Positions 7,964-18,076 are shown, counted from the first letter of the stretch. The stretch is DNA of 64,000 bases from Providencia alcalifaciens (GCF_915403165.1 NZ_OU659204.1:2790001-2854000); one strand, 5' to 3'. Translations and numbers: made by a program. The notes: generated by a model not told the origin, from the letters alone.

Positions 7964-8968
7964 TTAAGCGATTTCTGTGTCGCCTTGTAATTGGCAACTA
8001 CACGCCAAAACATAACCGTTAGCAATTTCATCCGCAGTTAATGTCATGGTGCTACTGGTTGTGTAATTCCCCGAAAGCACTTTTGTTTTGCAACTACCAC
8101 ACACCCCTGCGCGACACGCGGCAATCACCGGTTGTTTATTCTGTTCTAACGCAGACAGCAGTGATGTACCCACAGGTACATTGAAGTTCACTAAACGATG
8201 GCGAATTTTTAAGTTCAGCACCTCTTCACTCACGGCCTCATCACCACCCGTAGTAAAACGCTCCATAAAGAAGTGTTCCGCAGGTACGCCCAATGCCTTA
8301 GAAAATTCCTGCACATTTTTCATATACGGAACAGGCCCACAAGTCATTACCACACGGCCATGAATATCTGGTACTAACTCCAGCAGTTTTTCTTGGCTCA
8401 AGCGACCTTGTGCAACACCGCCGTTATCAGGTGTTTCCGGCATGATGCACAGTTGCAAACGCTGCGGATATTGCTGGACCAATCTTTGCCACTCACTGGC
8501 GAAAATGACCTGCTTTTCATCTCGCACATTAAACAGCACTTTGACATCCGTTTCAGGGCGATTCGCCATCAACCAACGAGTCATCGACATAATCGGTGTG
8601 ACGCCACAACCGGCTGCGAGCATTAAATATTGGTGGCTTTGTACATTGGCACACGTAAACTCCCCTTGCGCCTCAGACAACCAAAGATAGTCTCCCGGTT
8701 TCACCGTTCCTGTCAGCCAACAAGAGCCTGCACCCTCGTCTAATCGTCTCACCGTAATGGAGATAAAACGGCTTTGTCCTGGCGATGAAGACAAGGTGTA
8801 AGCGCGCATTACGTCATCACTGTTTTTGATACTCACCAGCGCGTACTGCCCTGGTTCATATTGGTAAAAATCATGATTAATCAGGTTAATTGTCCAAACA
8901 TCTGAGGTTTCCTGCACTATCGAGTGAATTTGCATTCTGTTCGGACATAGGCTTGTTGGCATGGTCAT
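7964..8968 (-). CDS. hcr: NADH oxidoreductase Hcr
   Basis: A 334-residue cytoplasmic flavo-iron-sulfur reductase that passes electrons from NADH to the hybrid-cluster protein Hcp. The FAD domain shows RAYTLSS (about residue 54), the NAD domain shows MLAAGCGVTPIMSM and VVMTCGPVPYM, and a C-terminal plant-type [2Fe-2S] ferredoxin domain shows CRAGVCGSCKTKVLSG plus a distal cysteine pair. The start codon follows AAGGAGTAACCC. It lies 51 bases downstream of hcp in the same orientation, as in E. coli. Confidence 0.96.
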   Translation of the reverse strand: MTMPTSLCPNRMQIHSIVQETSDVWTINLINHDFYQYEPGQYALVSIKNSDDVMRAYTLSSSPGQSRFISITVRRLDEGAGSCWLTGTVKPGDYLWLSEAQGEFTCANVQSHQYLMLAAGCGVTPIMSMTRWLMANRPETDVKVLFNVRDEKQVIFASEWQRLVQQYPQRLQLCIMPETPDNGGVAQGRLSQEKLLELVPDIHGRVVMTCGPVPYMKNVQEFSKALGVPAEHFFMERFTTGGDEAVSEEVLNLKIRHRLVNFNVPVGTSLLSALEQNKQPVIAACRAGVCGSCKTKVLSGNYTTSSTMTLTADEIANGYVLACSCQLQGDTEIA

Positions 8969-9019
8969 GGGTTACTCCTTGCAAGGGGGAAAGCCGCTTC
9001 CCCCCTGAATTCCTTCTAA

Positions 9020-10672
9020 TTACGCTGGCAGAATTTCCGCCAGATCTTGTTCAACCGTGGTAATGCTGCGCATACCGAATTTTTCATTCAGAATATTCAG
9101 CAGGTTTTCGGTTAAGAAACCCGGAGCCGTTGGACCGGTGTAAATATTTTTCACACCCAGCGCTAGCAGGGTTAACAAGATCACAATCGCTTTTTGCTCG
9201 AACCAAGAAAGGATCAGGCTCAGTGGTAAGTCATTCACACCACAACCTAATTTCTCTGCTAAGTTCACCGCTAACATAATGGCAGAATAGGCATCGTTAC
9301 ATTGACCCACATCCAGTAAACGCGGTAAGCCTTCTAAGGTACCGAAGTCCAATTTGTTGAAACGGTATTTACCGCAAGCCAGCGTTAAAATCAGGCAGTC
9401 TTTCGGTACGCTGCGAGCGAAATCCGTGTAGTAGCTGCGCTCACCACGGCTACCATCACAACCACCGACTAAGAATACGTGGCGTAATTTTTTCTGAGCA
9501 ACGAGATCAATCACCGCATCCGCAGCACCCAGCAGAGTTTGACGACCAAAACCGACAGTAATTTTGTGTTCGATTTCAGTGTATGGGAAGCCCGCCATTT
9601 CCTGCGCTTGCGCTATCATTTCAGCAAAACTGTCGCCTGTAATGTGTTTCACGCCCGGCCAACCCACAATGCTGCGAGTCCAGATACGCGCTTTATATTC
9701 ACCCACATCAGGGTCGATAATGCAGTTAGAGGTCATTAAAACTGGGCCAGGGAATTTCGCAAATTCCACTTGCTGATTCTGCCAACCGCTGCCGTAGTTA
9801 CCCACTAAATGCGCGTATTTTTTCAGTTCAGGATAACCATGAGCAGGCAGCATTTCACCGTGGGTGTAAATATTAATGCCTGTGCCTTCGGTCTGTTCTA
9901 ACAACATTTTTAAGTCTTTCAGGTCGTGACCTGAAATCAAAATGCATTTACCTGCGACTGGACGCACGTTAACTTCCGTTGGAATTGGATGACCAAATTC
10001 TCCCGTTTCGCCTGCATCCAGAATTTCCATGATTTTGAAGTTCATCATGCCGATAGCCATCGCATTGTCGAGCAGCTCATTCATATCCGCAGGCAATGTG
10101 CCTAACCAAGCCATAATTTCATGGTATTGAGCATAAATCTGGTTATCATACTGACCTAAAACGTGAGCGTGCTCCATATAGGCCGCCGCGCCCTTCAAAC
10201 CATACAGGCACAGCATACGTAAGCCATGAATATCATCGCCAATTTGCGCTTTATCGATATCTAACGCAAATTGTGCAGCTTGCTGTTGCAGTGTATCAAT
10301 ATCCTGCCCTGCTAATTGCAGGTTGATCAGCGGGTGGTTAAATGCCACTGCGCTATTCACTGACAAGCAGTGTTTGATTAATTTATCACGCAGATAAATC
10401 GCTTCACGGGCATAACCAATAATACGTTCAGAATCGAAGTTAACGTTGGTCAATGTAGAGAAGAAAGCGCGCGGCGCAAAACTGTCGACATCATGATCAA
10501 TAATGCCCAGTTCACGAGCCACCACCGCACTAGCAGATAAGCTTTGCAGGACAGCAACTAATAAATCTTGCAGGTCTGAAGTTTCAGCGGTTTTACCGCA
10601 CATACCTTGCGAATAAGCGCAGCCATTTGCTGCGGGTGTTTTAATTGTTTGTTCACATTGCACACAATACAT
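9020..10672 (-). CDS. hcp: Hydroxylamine reductase / hybrid-cluster protein Hcp
   Basis: A 550-residue protein, the same length as E. coli Hcp. The N-terminal [18 protein letters not shown] and GMCGK cysteines bind the first Fe-S cluster; later ligands to the hybrid 4Fe-2O-2S cluster lie in the HDLKD, NCIIDP, GGCDGS and LACGKYRFN blocks. Hcp is a high-affinity NO reductase, also active on hydroxylamine, working with Hcr under anaerobic conditions. I take the ATG at 10672 (SD AAAGGGG); an in-frame ATG at 10696 lies inside the NsrR box and is unlikely. An NsrR box and an FNR-like site lie upstream. Confidence 0.97.
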   Translation of the reverse strand: MYCVQCEQTIKTPAANGCAYSQGMCGKTAETSDLQDLLVAVLQSLSASAVVARELGIIDHDVDSFAPRAFFSTLTNVNFDSERIIGYAREAIYLRDKLIKHCLSVNSAVAFNHPLINLQLAGQDIDTLQQQAAQFALDIDKAQIGDDIHGLRMLCLYGLKGAAAYMEHAHVLGQYDNQIYAQYHEIMAWLGTLPADMNELLDNAMAIGMMNFKIMEILDAGETGEFGHPIPTEVNVRPVAGKCILISGHDLKDLKMLLEQTEGTGINIYTHGEMLPAHGYPELKKYAHLVGNYGSGWQNQQVEFAKFPGPVLMTSNCIIDPDVGEYKARIWTRSIVGWPGVKHITGDSFAEMIAQAQEMAGFPYTEIEHKITVGFGRQTLLGAADAVIDLVAQKKLRHVFLVGGCDGSRGERSYYTDFARSVPKDCLILTLACGKYRFNKLDFGTLEGLPRLLDVGQCNDAYSAIMLAVNLAEKLGCGVNDLPLSLILSWFEQKAIVILLTLLALGVKNIYTGPTAPGFLTENLLNILNEKFGMRSITTVEQDLAEILPA

Positions 10673-10687
10673 GGAGGAAACCCCTTT

Positions 10688-10710
10688 AAGTTGCATTTCA
10701 TATACAACAT
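10688..10710 (-). promoter_or_regulatory. NsrR box of the hcp promoter
   Basis: The 23-base sequence has halves AAGTTGCATTT and ATATACAACAT around one base. The NsrR consensus is AAGATGCATTT-N-AAATGCATCTT; the left half matches 10 of 11. NsrR is the NO-sensing Fe-S repressor that controls hcp-hcr in E. coli. It ends 16 bases before the chosen start codon. A sister box precedes tehB. Confidence 0.8.
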
Positions 10711-10768
10711 TAAGATTACCCCTTTTAAATAAATAGAAAAGCGCCTTAAAATTCTATTTGAAGGTTTG

Positions 10769-10782
10769 TTGATCTACATTAA
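10769..10782 (-). promoter_or_regulatory. Candidate FNR site of hcp
   Basis: TTGAT-CTAC-ATTAA matches the FNR consensus TTGATnnnnATCAA at 9 of 10 positions, about 100 bases upstream of the hcp start codon. hcp is FNR-activated in E. coli. A transcription start at the right distance cannot be proved here. Confidence 0.6.
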
Positions 10783-10944
10783 CTTTCACTATAAATAAGA
10801 ATTATTCAATGTTGTAAAATAGGCTGTTTTGCTGATCTCATTTGATTTTTCTCTGGGGTTTCAAAGCAGTATTGCTATACTATGTTTATCATTCATACTT
10901 CATAAGTTATTGTTGTTAAATCATTTTAAGAGAATCAAAAAGCG

Positions 10945-12333
10945 ATGATGCAGGCTAATTCGACTCCAAAATCAGACAACAAAACCCACTTTAGTTTTTT
11001 ACGTCATGTAAAAGAATCCGATAAAACTCCACTCAAAGTGCTTGTTTTAGCGGCTATTATTGGTGCCGTCGTTGGGCTGATAGGCTCCCTATTTATGCTA
11101 GGTACTGAGTGGGTCAGCAATATTCGTATCTCGTCTGTTAACCAATATGTCACCAATAAATGGTTGGTGATCCCCGCTATGTTTGTGGCTTCAGCCCTAT
11201 TAGCTATGCTCGGCTATTATTTGGTTAAACGCTTTTCACCTGAAGCGGGAGGCTCCGGGATCCCTGAAATTGAAGGGGCATTGCAAGATTTGCGCCCTGT
11301 CCGTTGGTGGCGAGTGATCCCAGTGAAATTTGTCGGTGGATTAGGTACGTTAGGTTCCGGCATGGTGCTCGGTCGTGAAGGGCCTACCGTGCAACTAGGG
11401 GCAAACATTAGCCAAATGTTTTATGACCTATTTCGCCTCAAAGATAATGAATCTCGCCATACATTATTGGCTGCGGGTGCCGCTGCGGGTCTTTCTACCG
11501 CCTTTAATGCCCCATTAGCGGGAATTCTGTTTATCATCGAAGAGATGCGCCCACAATTTAAATACAGCCTTATTTCCATCAAAGCCGTGTTTATTGGCGC
11601 TGTGAGTGCCACCATTGTTTTTCGCCTAATTAATGGTGAAGCCGCGATTCTGAATATTGGGCAATTTTCCTCAGCCCCCATGGAAACCCTATGGTTATAT
11701 CTGATTTTAGGCATGTTGTTTGGGATCGTGGGCATTGGCTTTAACCGCTTCTTGCTCTATCTGCAAAGTCTATTTTTAGCTTTCTACCAAAATAAAATTT
11801 CACGATTTGTTTTGATGGGAGGCTTGATTGGTGGTAGCTGTGGCGCTATCAGTGTATTTGCTCCTGAAGTTGTAGGGGGTGGCTATAGCGTGATCCACCA
11901 AATGGTCGCCAATAGTTTCACCATCACCATGCTAATGGTATTTTTTGCCCTGCGCTTTTTAACTTCAACAATCAGCTTTAGTTCTGGTGCGCCGGGAGGG
12001 ATTTTCTCACCGTTATTAGCACTTGGTACGTTATTTGGGGGTATTTATGGTTATGCGGCGCTGGAGCTGTTCCCAAATTATTCAATTGAAGTCGGTACCT
12101 TTGCGATTGCAGGTATGGGGGCATTGTTTGCAGCTACAGTACGTGCACCGTTAACGGGGATTGTCTTAGTGTTGGAAATGACCAATAACTATCAATTGAT
12201 TTTACCGATGATTATTACCTGCATTGGCGCAACGATGGTGGCGCAATTCTTAGGGGGTCGACCACTTTATTCTGTACTGCTCGAAAAAACCTTAGAGCGT
12301 AGTGAAAAACAAGCGGCAGATTCAAAAGCCTAA
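10945..12333 (+). CDS. clcA: H+/Cl- exchange transporter ClcA
   Basis: A 462-residue CLC-family antiporter (E. coli 473). The selectivity motifs GSGIPE (about residue 108) and GREGPTVQ (gating glutamate, about 150) and the later [14 protein letters not shown] are intact. The proton-path glutamate region [12 protein letters not shown] is present. CLC antiporters exchange two chloride ions for one proton and support extreme acid resistance. Many hydrophobic helices span residues 40-445. An alternative ATG is three bases downstream. The gene is divergent from hcp and probably monocistronic. Confidence 0.96.
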   Translation: MMQANSTPKSDNKTHFSFLRHVKESDKTPLKVLVLAAIIGAVVGLIGSLFMLGTEWVSNIRISSVNQYVTNKWLVIPAMFVASALLAMLGYYLVKRFSPEAGGSGIPEIEGALQDLRPVRWWRVIPVKFVGGLGTLGSGMVLGREGPTVQLGANISQMFYDLFRLKDNESRHTLLAAGAAAGLSTAFNAPLAGILFIIEEMRPQFKYSLISIKAVFIGAVSATIVFRLINGEAAILNIGQFSSAPMETLWLYLILGMLFGIVGIGFNRFLLYLQSLFLAFYQNKISRFVLMGGLIGGSCGAISVFAPEVVGGGYSVIHQMVANSFTITMLMVFFALRFLTSTISFSSGAPGGIFSPLLALGTLFGGIYGYAALELFPNYSIEVGTFAIAGMGALFAATVRAPLTGIVLVLEMTNNYQLILPMIITCIGATMVAQFLGGRPLYSVLLEKTLERSEKQAADSKA

Positions 12334-12365
12334 CATTGGTTTTATGCCCCAATATAGAACGTAAA

Positions 12366-12432
12366 ATGGGTTGCCTAGGCAACCCATGATGTTGATGACA
12401 AAGAGGGATAAAAGAGTGGTTTTTCCCTCTTT
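12366..12432. terminator. Two hairpins between convergent clcA and tehB
   Basis: A perfect 22-bp palindrome ATGGGTTGCC/GGCAACCCAT (12366-12387, centred on a CCTAGG) is followed by a second hairpin, AAAGAGGG (12400-12407) with CCCTCTTT (12425-12432), flanked by runs of A and T. They lie between two genes that run towards each other, so a bidirectional termination region is likely. Confidence 0.65.
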
Positions 12433-12505
12433 GTGTTATCAGGCGAAAATCAATAAATTGATTTTCCTCGTTAATTTAACAACCCATTATCTTCGCTATC
12501 GCAGG

Positions 12506-13372
12506 TTATTTTTTCTTGGCAATCAATGTTGCAAAGTTCAGTTTAATTCGATTACCTTGCGCATCCGTTCTATGCAAGTGTCCTGGATTTTCATTGTATT
12601 TGAGGATTTCCCAGTCTTGATAATATTGCTGCAATTCACCCGGTTTTAAGAAACACTTAAATGGCACCATATCCAGTGGCGCATCCGGCGTTTCTACCGC
12701 GCATACCACTATATTAATCCCACCCGTTCGGGTATGTGATTGCATATCCGCGATAATGTCAGCAATTTTATCCCGTTGTAGGAACATCAATACGACTGTG
12801 GAAATAATCAAATCATAGTCACCTTGGATTTGGTGACTGTTAATGTCATACAGCGCGGTATCGATATTTTCTATGCCCGATTGCTGCTTAACAGTTTCAA
12901 TGGCTTGAATGTGATTTTGGTTAATATCCACCGCCGTCACATCATACCCTTGCTGAGCAAGATAGAAGCTATTACGCCCGCGGCCTGAACCTAAATCCAA
13001 CACTTTGCAAGGTTTTGCTAGGTTATTCTCGCAAAGATAGCGTACTTCAGAGTGAGGCTCGCTGAGATCATACTGCTTATAAAACTTAATTTCAGGGCGG
13101 CATAAAAAAGAGAGTTGGCAACGCACATCATCGCTGCAATCGGCAATGCGATGCCAGACTTGTGGCTGGATCACGGGCGGTTGATTTTGCGTATTAAACG
13201 TAAATTTTTGCTCGCTGCCATCTTCATTGAAAATAATAAAATTGAGGGAGCCTTGTAGCACCTTCAATTGGGCGAATGTATCTTCTTTGGTGTTATGGCG
13301 GTCTTGGAACATTAACGGAATCGAAGCCTTATCCCAAACAGGCATGGTTTTGTAGCACACTAATTCAGTCAT
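12506..13372 (-). CDS. tehB: Tellurite-resistance methyltransferase TehB (long form)
   Basis: A 288-residue SAM-dependent methyltransferase. The first 90 residues form the DUF1971 cupin-like domain (WHRIADCSDDVRCQLSFLC) seen in Haemophilus TehB but absent from the 197-residue E. coli protein. The methyltransferase half has motif I VLDLGSGRGRNSFYLA and the acidic VTAVDIN. TehB methylates tellurite or selenite species and gives resistance. The ATG at 13372 follows AAAGGTAACCCC; an in-frame ATG at 13393 lies within the NsrR box and is probably not used. The box suggests co-induction with hcp-hcr by NO. Confidence 0.92.
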   Translation of the reverse strand: MTELVCYKTMPVWDKASIPLMFQDRHNTKEDTFAQLKVLQGSLNFIIFNEDGSEQKFTFNTQNQPPVIQPQVWHRIADCSDDVRCQLSFLCRPEIKFYKQYDLSEPHSEVRYLCENNLAKPCKVLDLGSGRGRNSFYLAQQGYDVTAVDINQNHIQAIETVKQQSGIENIDTALYDINSHQIQGDYDLIISTVVLMFLQRDKIADIIADMQSHTRTGGINIVVCAVETPDAPLDMVPFKCFLKPGELQQYYQDWEILKYNENPGHLHRTDAQGNRIKLNFATLIAKKK

Positions 13373-13384
13373 GGGGTTACCTTT

Positions 13385-13407
13385 AAGTTGCATATTAAAT
13401 ACATCTT
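13385..13407 (-). promoter_or_regulatory. NsrR box of tehB
   Basis: AAGTTGCATAT and AAATACATCTT around one T match the NsrR consensus AAGATGCATTT-N-AAATGCATCTT at 20 of 23 positions. It lies 12 bases before the chosen tehB start. tehB is a known NsrR target in E. coli, which supports the call. Confidence 0.85.
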
Positions 13408-13470
13408 ATGACGTTCATCTCGATAGTGCAACGTTTTCATAGATAAAGAATAGATGAGTTGATGTGCATC

Positions 13471-13493
13471 AACCTCCTGCTGCTCAGGAGGTT
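13471..13493 (-). terminator. Hairpin after the choloylglycine-hydrolase-family gene
   Basis: Perfect arms AACCTCCTG and CAGGAGGTT with a 5-base loop. There is no strong U-run on the minus strand, so it is a weak or factor-assisted terminator. Confidence 0.5.
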
Positions 13494-13533
13494 AAATTCA
13501 AAATCGTGGACTTAGAAACCTGACTTTATAAAC

Positions 13534-14613
13534 TTAGTAACCCAACTGCTCTGCACTCAGCCCTAAAAATTCAAACGGTTTGGTATCAACATATTGCGCG
13601 GTCGCGTCACCCGAATAAATATGGCTTTGCTCTTCACCGAGATCTAATTTCTTCACTTTTCCGGTCTCATTAGAAAAATCAATTTTCTTTAGATCCGTCC
13701 AAAAAATGTTTGGCGTTAAAGCAGACTCAAAGAAATAGAGTTGACGTTTGCTGTCAACCAGTGTGCGCCAACGGGTAGAAGAAATCTCAGGGGACGTTTC
13801 CGACGTTAAACCGTATGGAACAGACACATTACGGATCACCCCAAACACACTAGCAACCGCTTTATTTGGCGTTGTTTTTTGTGGGATAGCATTGATGTAA
13901 AACTGCGCTCGAGCGAAACGATCCGCTGAACGGTTGGTTCCCGGTAGCATTACCGTGCCACCAATACCTTGCCAATACTCTTGCATCGCTAACTGCTTTT
14001 CATACGCCGGCGAGTTAGTCATTACTTGGTATTTACGGTTATGGTGAATGACTTGTTTGCCATCGATATATTCGATAATGGCGCTATCACCGCTCGCATC
14101 GGAAAGTGATAAATGTAGAGTCGCTAAGCGATTTTGTCCCGGAACCTTGTCAGTTGCGACTATTAATGGCGTTTTTTCTAATGCGGCAACGGCTTCTTCA
14201 ACCGTGGCATAGTTGTCCAACATGTATTGTGCCCATAACGAAATAGACAGCGCAGGCTTTTTATTATCTAACTCAGGGTATTTCGATTCGGCGAGCCAGA
14301 GTAAGTTTGCTACTAACCCTTTTTCATTAACGCCATCAGTCGTAGAAATATCGTAACCTGACGCTATCACGCTACCGTATTTGGATTTCCATTTGAGTGA
14401 TTTTGGCCCTGCCACGCCATTTCGCTCCATACCTCGTGGAAAAATCCATAAATTGGTACCCACATCATATTTCCAATCCATGGTTCTACCTGTCATGATT
14501 TGTTGGTCTTCCCCGAGATAAACAACACGGGTACAAGCCTGAGAAACCATGGCAGGAACATAAATTGCAGCGATGGTTAAGAGCGTAACAATGCTTTTCT
14601 TCACAAATCGCAT
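13534..14613 (-). CDS. Secreted linear-amide C-N hydrolase (choloylglycine hydrolase / penicillin V acylase family)
   Basis: A 359-residue Ntn-hydrolase. The signal peptide (MRFVKKSIVTLLTIAAIYVP...SQA) is followed directly by Cys27 (CTRVVYLGEDQQIMTGRTMDW), which becomes the N-terminal nucleophile after cleavage; the Arg and Asp of the GRTMDW segment and the later MTNSPAYEKQL asparagine and NRSADRFARA arginine are the usual catalytic partners. Family members cleave bile-salt amides, penicillin V or acyl-homoserine lactones. Gram-negative periplasmic members often act as acylases on penicillin V and quorum signals, so I would not call this a bile-salt hydrolase. It appears monocistronic. Confidence 0.88.
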   Translation of the reverse strand: MRFVKKSIVTLLTIAAIYVPAMVSQACTRVVYLGEDQQIMTGRTMDWKYDVGTNLWIFPRGMERNGVAGPKSLKWKSKYGSVIASGYDISTTDGVNEKGLVANLLWLAESKYPELDNKKPALSISLWAQYMLDNYATVEEAVAALEKTPLIVATDKVPGQNRLATLHLSLSDASGDSAIIEYIDGKQVIHHNRKYQVMTNSPAYEKQLAMQEYWQGIGGTVMLPGTNRSADRFARAQFYINAIPQKTTPNKAVASVFGVIRNVSVPYGLTSETSPEISSTRWRTLVDSKRQLYFFESALTPNIFWTDLKKIDFSNETGKVKKLDLGEEQSHIYSGDATAQYVDTKPFEFLGLSAEQLGY

Positions 14614-14835
14614 CTTGCCTCCAAATGGTATTGAATGAGTAGCGCAGATAAGCCACGCGAATAAATAACTATTATTTATATTAGACAGTATATCGTTTTC
14701 AGCGTGTTTTTAGCGGATGGATATTGAAACAAAATGCAACAAGGATTAACTCAATCAAACTGCTTACGTTTTACAGTGAGTTAATCCTATAAGGAGATGA
14801 GTTTTATCAATTCGTTAGCCTGTTGGCTTCCGTCA

Positions 14836-15609
14836 CTACTTTTTGCTTAAAGAAAACCAATAACGCAATAGTCCAGCTTTTTTCTGCGTGTCCGCAATAT
14901 TCAGCGTCGAGTCATACAGGCTAATTGTAATTTCGCATACCTTGGCAGGATTTTTTTTGCCTTCATCGATATTAATCAACATGGTGACGTCATTACCATA
15001 TTTACCCATTAATTCGATTCTCAACGTCTCCATGATTTGCTGATATTCATCTTGAGACAACGGCATATATTTCTTACCCGCTTCACTGGAAATTAATAAT
15101 GCGTTGATCGCCCCGACCTGTTTCAATAATACATCTTGGCTTTTCTGCGGCGGTATAACATTGGAAGGATCCCTTAACTGCGGGAATAGAGCGTCATAAC
15201 ACATTTTTCCTGACGGGTCTTGCTCTAACAATGATTTGATATTGTCGTTCACTTTAGCGGCAAAATTAATCACTGTTTCATCGGAGGCATAAGGCATGCG
15301 CTCAACGACCAACTTCATTGATTGGCTAACAACCTGATCCAATAATTGACGGCGTAAGTCTTCATTAGCAGGATCATATTGAGACATTAAAGGCTCAAAG
15401 CTCTGGTAAGTGACAGGGCTTAATTTTTTGATTGTGACTAAAATCGGCAGTTCTTTTTCAACTTGAGCAATGGCCTCTGAATGAATTTCACTATTACTTT
15501 CTGTCGATAGTACGTTGTTGTCTTTACTTAACCAGTAAAAACCCAACGCAACGATAATAAAAATGATGCTAACGACTACTGCGATTTTGCGTGAACTGTT
15601 TGTATTCAA
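14836..15609 (-). CDS. Unrecognised membrane-anchored protein
   Basis: 257 residues that I do not recognise. Residues 9-28 (VVVSIIFIIVALGFYWLSK) form one membrane segment or uncleaved signal anchor; the rest is a soluble, mostly helical domain expected in the periplasm, with cysteines near residues 138 (KMCYDAL) and 224 (KVCEITISLY) that could pair. No enzyme motif is visible. The gene stands alone, with about 220 non-coding bases on the left and 250 on the right. Confidence 0.7.
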   Translation of the reverse strand: MNTNSSRKIAVVVSIIFIIVALGFYWLSKDNNVLSTESNSEIHSEAIAQVEKELPILVTIKKLSPVTYQSFEPLMSQYDPANEDLRRQLLDQVVSQSMKLVVERMPYASDETVINFAAKVNDNIKSLLEQDPSGKMCYDALFPQLRDPSNVIPPQKSQDVLLKQVGAINALLISSEAGKKYMPLSQDEYQQIMETLRIELMGKYGNDVTMLINIDEGKKNPAKVCEITISLYDSTLNIADTQKKAGLLRYWFSLSKK

Positions 15610-15792
15610 AGTGAATCTGCCTTTTAACTATCTGTCTTTTAAACAACTGTCTTTTAAAAACAAAAAAACCAATACTCAATAATAAAATTCTTATTATCAT
15701 TCTAGTCGTAAATGCGTCAATATCGCTATAGGAATAAGAGTAAATGTAAAAAAAGCAGAAAATTAACCATTCCAATCCGTATATCGAATGAA

Positions 15793-15828
15793 AAAACCGC
15801 AGACACTTATTTCAGTCTCTGCGGTTTT
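15793..15828 (-). terminator. Terminator of yceJ-yceI
   Basis: Perfect arms AAAACCGCAGA and TCTGCGGTTTT with a 14-base loop; the T-run on the minus strand continues to six. It lies just past the yceI stop. Confidence 0.9.
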
Positions 15829-15863
15829 GATAAATCGAAGGAAAAGTATTTCAAAAATACGAA

Positions 15864-16442
15864 TTACTTAACTTGAACACCTTCAACAGATAGCATTAAT
15901 TCAACTTCTTGGGATTTAGGACCTAAATCAGATTTGATATTAAACTCTTTCAGTTTAATGTTCCCTTTCGCTTCGAAGCCTGCGCGGTAGCCACCCCATG
16001 GGTCTTTACCTTCACCCGTTAATTTTGCATCTAAAGTGATTGGTTTCGTCACGCCATTTAAGGTGAAGTCCCCTGTTATGAGGTATTTGTCACCCTCTTT
16101 TTTCACTTCTGTGGAGACAAATTTTGCTTCTGGGAATTTTGCTGCATTTAAGAAATCTGGGCTACGTAAATGCTTATCACGCTCTGCGTGGTTAGTGTCA
16201 ATGCTGCCAGTTTTAATCGTCACTTCAACTTTATCTTTCGCCGGATCTTTCGCGTCGTAAGTAAAGTTACCATCGAAATCTTTAAAGCTACCGTATAACC
16301 AGCTGTAACCTAAATGTTGGATACGAAATTCAATAAAACCGTGTTGACCTTGTTTATCAAATTGATAGTTTTCTGCCAGTGCAGATCCTGCTGATAATAA
16401 TAAAGTCCCTGCAGCAAGACCTAAAATAGATTTCTTCAACAT
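15864..16442 (-). CDS. yceI: Periplasmic YceI family protein
   Basis: A 192-residue protein (E. coli YceI 191). A signal peptide ([23 protein letters not shown]) precedes a lipocalin-like YceI barrel: the conserved [20 protein letters not shown], the [20 protein letters not shown] block, and [14 protein letters not shown]. Family members bind isoprenoid or other lipid ligands; the E. coli protein is induced by base. The ATG at 16442 has a GGAGAGAG site, so I prefer it to the ATG at 16454. It follows yceJ closely, as in E. coli. Confidence 0.95.
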   Translation of the reverse strand: MLKKSILGLAAGTLLLSAGSALAENYQFDKQGQHGFIEFRIQHLGYSWLYGSFKDFDGNFTYDAKDPAKDKVEVTIKTGSIDTNHAERDKHLRSPDFLNAAKFPEAKFVSTEVKKEGDKYLITGDFTLNGVTKPITLDAKLTGEGKDPWGGYRAGFEAKGNIKLKEFNIKSDLGPKSQEVELMLSVEGVQVK

Positions 16443-16455
16443 AACTCTCTCCACG

Positions 16456-17013
16456 TTATTTATCGGGATTAAAGCCCAACATTCTTTTTAAAGTAATATC
16501 ACCATCAAAGAAATGGTGTTTTAAAGCTGCAAATGCATGCAGAACAGATAACAAAACAACAGCCCAAGCTAAATAAAGATGAATCTCACCTGCTGTATCG
16601 GCTTGTTCTGCTGCACCAGTAAATAATGCAGGTACTTCGAACCAACCAAATACACTTATCGCTTGTCCATCCGCAGTTGAAATTAAATAACCACTGATCA
16701 AGATAGAGAATAAAATAATATAAATTAAAAGCTGAACCGTAATTGAAGCAAATTTCGTTAATTTGCTATAGCTTGATAACGGCTTAGGTGGTGGAGAAAT
16801 AAATCGCCAAACCACACGAAAAAGCATGATAAAGAATAGCAACATCCCTATGCTTTTATGTATTTCCGGGGCTTGATGGTACCAGGTGTCATAGTAGCCT
16901 AATGACACCATCCATAAGCCTAATGCAAACATTCCATATACGACAATTGCGACCAACCAATGAATGAGCAGCGAAAGATGCCCATAACGAGTGGCGTTAT
17001 TTTTCCATTGCAT
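16456..17013 (-). CDS. yceJ: Cytochrome b561 family protein YceJ
   Basis: A 185-residue inner-membrane protein with four hydrophobic helices. Histidines at ends of helices ([62 protein letters not shown]) are in the positions of the two b-heme ligands in this family. It probably passes electrons between quinol and a periplasmic partner; the overlapping operon with yceI suggests a joint role. The last ten residues and stop are 14 bases before the yceI start. Confidence 0.93.
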   Translation of the reverse strand: MQWKNNATRYGHLSLLIHWLVAIVVYGMFALGLWMVSLGYYDTWYHQAPEIHKSIGMLLFFIMLFRVVWRFISPPPKPLSSYSKLTKFASITVQLLIYIILFSILISGYLISTADGQAISVFGWFEVPALFTGAAEQADTAGEIHLYLAWAVVLLSVLHAFAALKHHFFDGDITLKRMLGFNPDK

Positions 17014-17446
17014 AGTTTAAAAACCATATAGTTTTAAAGGTAATTACTTGTTTTACCAAGAGTGAATAATCATAAGGTTAATCTGGCTTTATTCCTATCC
17101 CAAAGTTAAACAAATATTTTGTCGAAGATATTCAAATAGTATCATCATCATGATGAAAAATAGGTGAATTCTATTTTTGTTATTACAAGCGTAAACCTTT
17201 AATAAAGAATCTTCTATTTATGTAAATAGATTACACCTAATAACCTCTAGGATTATTTATCCTGCTGATTTTCTTATTACCCATCTTAATATGATAGATG
17301 AATTTGTTATAAATATAGTTCAGCATTTCTAAAATAGGTAGGTGAGATTTTTATTTCAACGAATAAATTAACCTAATTTTTTCGATTCCTGCTAAATTGA
17401 TGCTCTATCTATAGGTTGTTTTTTCTTTATTCTTAGAGGCTAGCGT
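17014..17446. other. Intergenic region between yceJ and a GST gene
   Basis: About 430 AT-rich bases holding divergent promoters for yceJ and the GST. No gene, repeat or operator stands out. Confidence 0.4.
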
Positions 17447-18076
17447 ATGTATACATTATGGATTGCCAACAAAAATTACTCTTCATGGTCTCTAAGGCCT
17501 TGGGTCCTGTTAAAAGCATTGCAAATTCCTTTTGAAGAGAATATTTGCTTCTTCGAAAATGGCAAAAGTAGCCATGAAAAATTTAGCCGCTTTTCACCCT
17601 CCGGCTTAGTGCCATGCCTGATTGATGGCAATAAAACCATTTGGGACTCATTGGCAATTTGTGAGTATGTTGCCGAAGATTTCCCTCAAGTTTGGCCGAC
17701 TGAAAAATCAGCAAGAGCCTGGGCTCGCTGCGCAAGCGCTGAAATGCATGCAGGTTTTACCGCACTACGCCAACAGTGCCCGATGAATGTGACAAGAAAT
17801 GAGCCTCTTGGTGAAATTTCCCATGAACTGCAAGGAAACCTAAATCGCATTCAGCAATTATGGCAGGAAGGGTTTGATAAATTTGAAGGACCTTGGTTAG
17901 CAGGAAAACACTTTACTGCCGTTGATGCATTTTTTGCACCAGTAGCGTTTCGTATTCAGAGCTACCAATTAAAAGTCAATGAACAAGCTCAACAATGGAT
18001 TGAACGCATTATTGCATTACCGGCGATGCAAGAGTGGAAACGTGCCGCAGAAATCGAGCCAAATATCGAACACTAA
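17447..18076 (+). CDS. Glutathione S-transferase family protein
   Basis: 209 residues with a thioredoxin-like N-terminal domain (MYTLWIANKNYSSWSLRPWVLLKAL; the cis-Pro segment GLVPCLIDGNKTIWDSLAICEYVAE, where D/S binds glutathione) and an all-helical C-terminal domain with the capping motif KHFTAVDAFFAPVAFR. The N-terminal serine cluster (NYSSWSLRP) is typical of bacterial YfcF/zeta-like relatives. The true substrate is not visible from the sequence. A terminator follows. Confidence 0.9.
   Translation: MYTLWIANKNYSSWSLRPWVLLKALQIPFEENICFFENGKSSHEKFSRFSPSGLVPCLIDGNKTIWDSLAICEYVAEDFPQVWPTEKSARAWARCASAEMHAGFTALRQQCPMNVTRNEPLGEISHELQGNLNRIQQLWQEGFDKFEGPWLAGKHFTAVDAFFAPVAFRIQSYQLKVNEQAQQWIERIIALPAMQEWKRAAEIEPNIEH

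Noticed and set aside
12371..12649. 92-codon open frame on the plus strand over the clcA-tehB junction
   Set aside because: It covers the terminator hairpins and the end of tehB in antisense; no coding signature.
15569..15775. 68-codon open frame on the minus strand overlapping the start of the unrecognised membrane protein
   Set aside because: Low complexity with repeated FKRQ units from a short DNA repeat, and it overlaps a better gene; no ribosome site.
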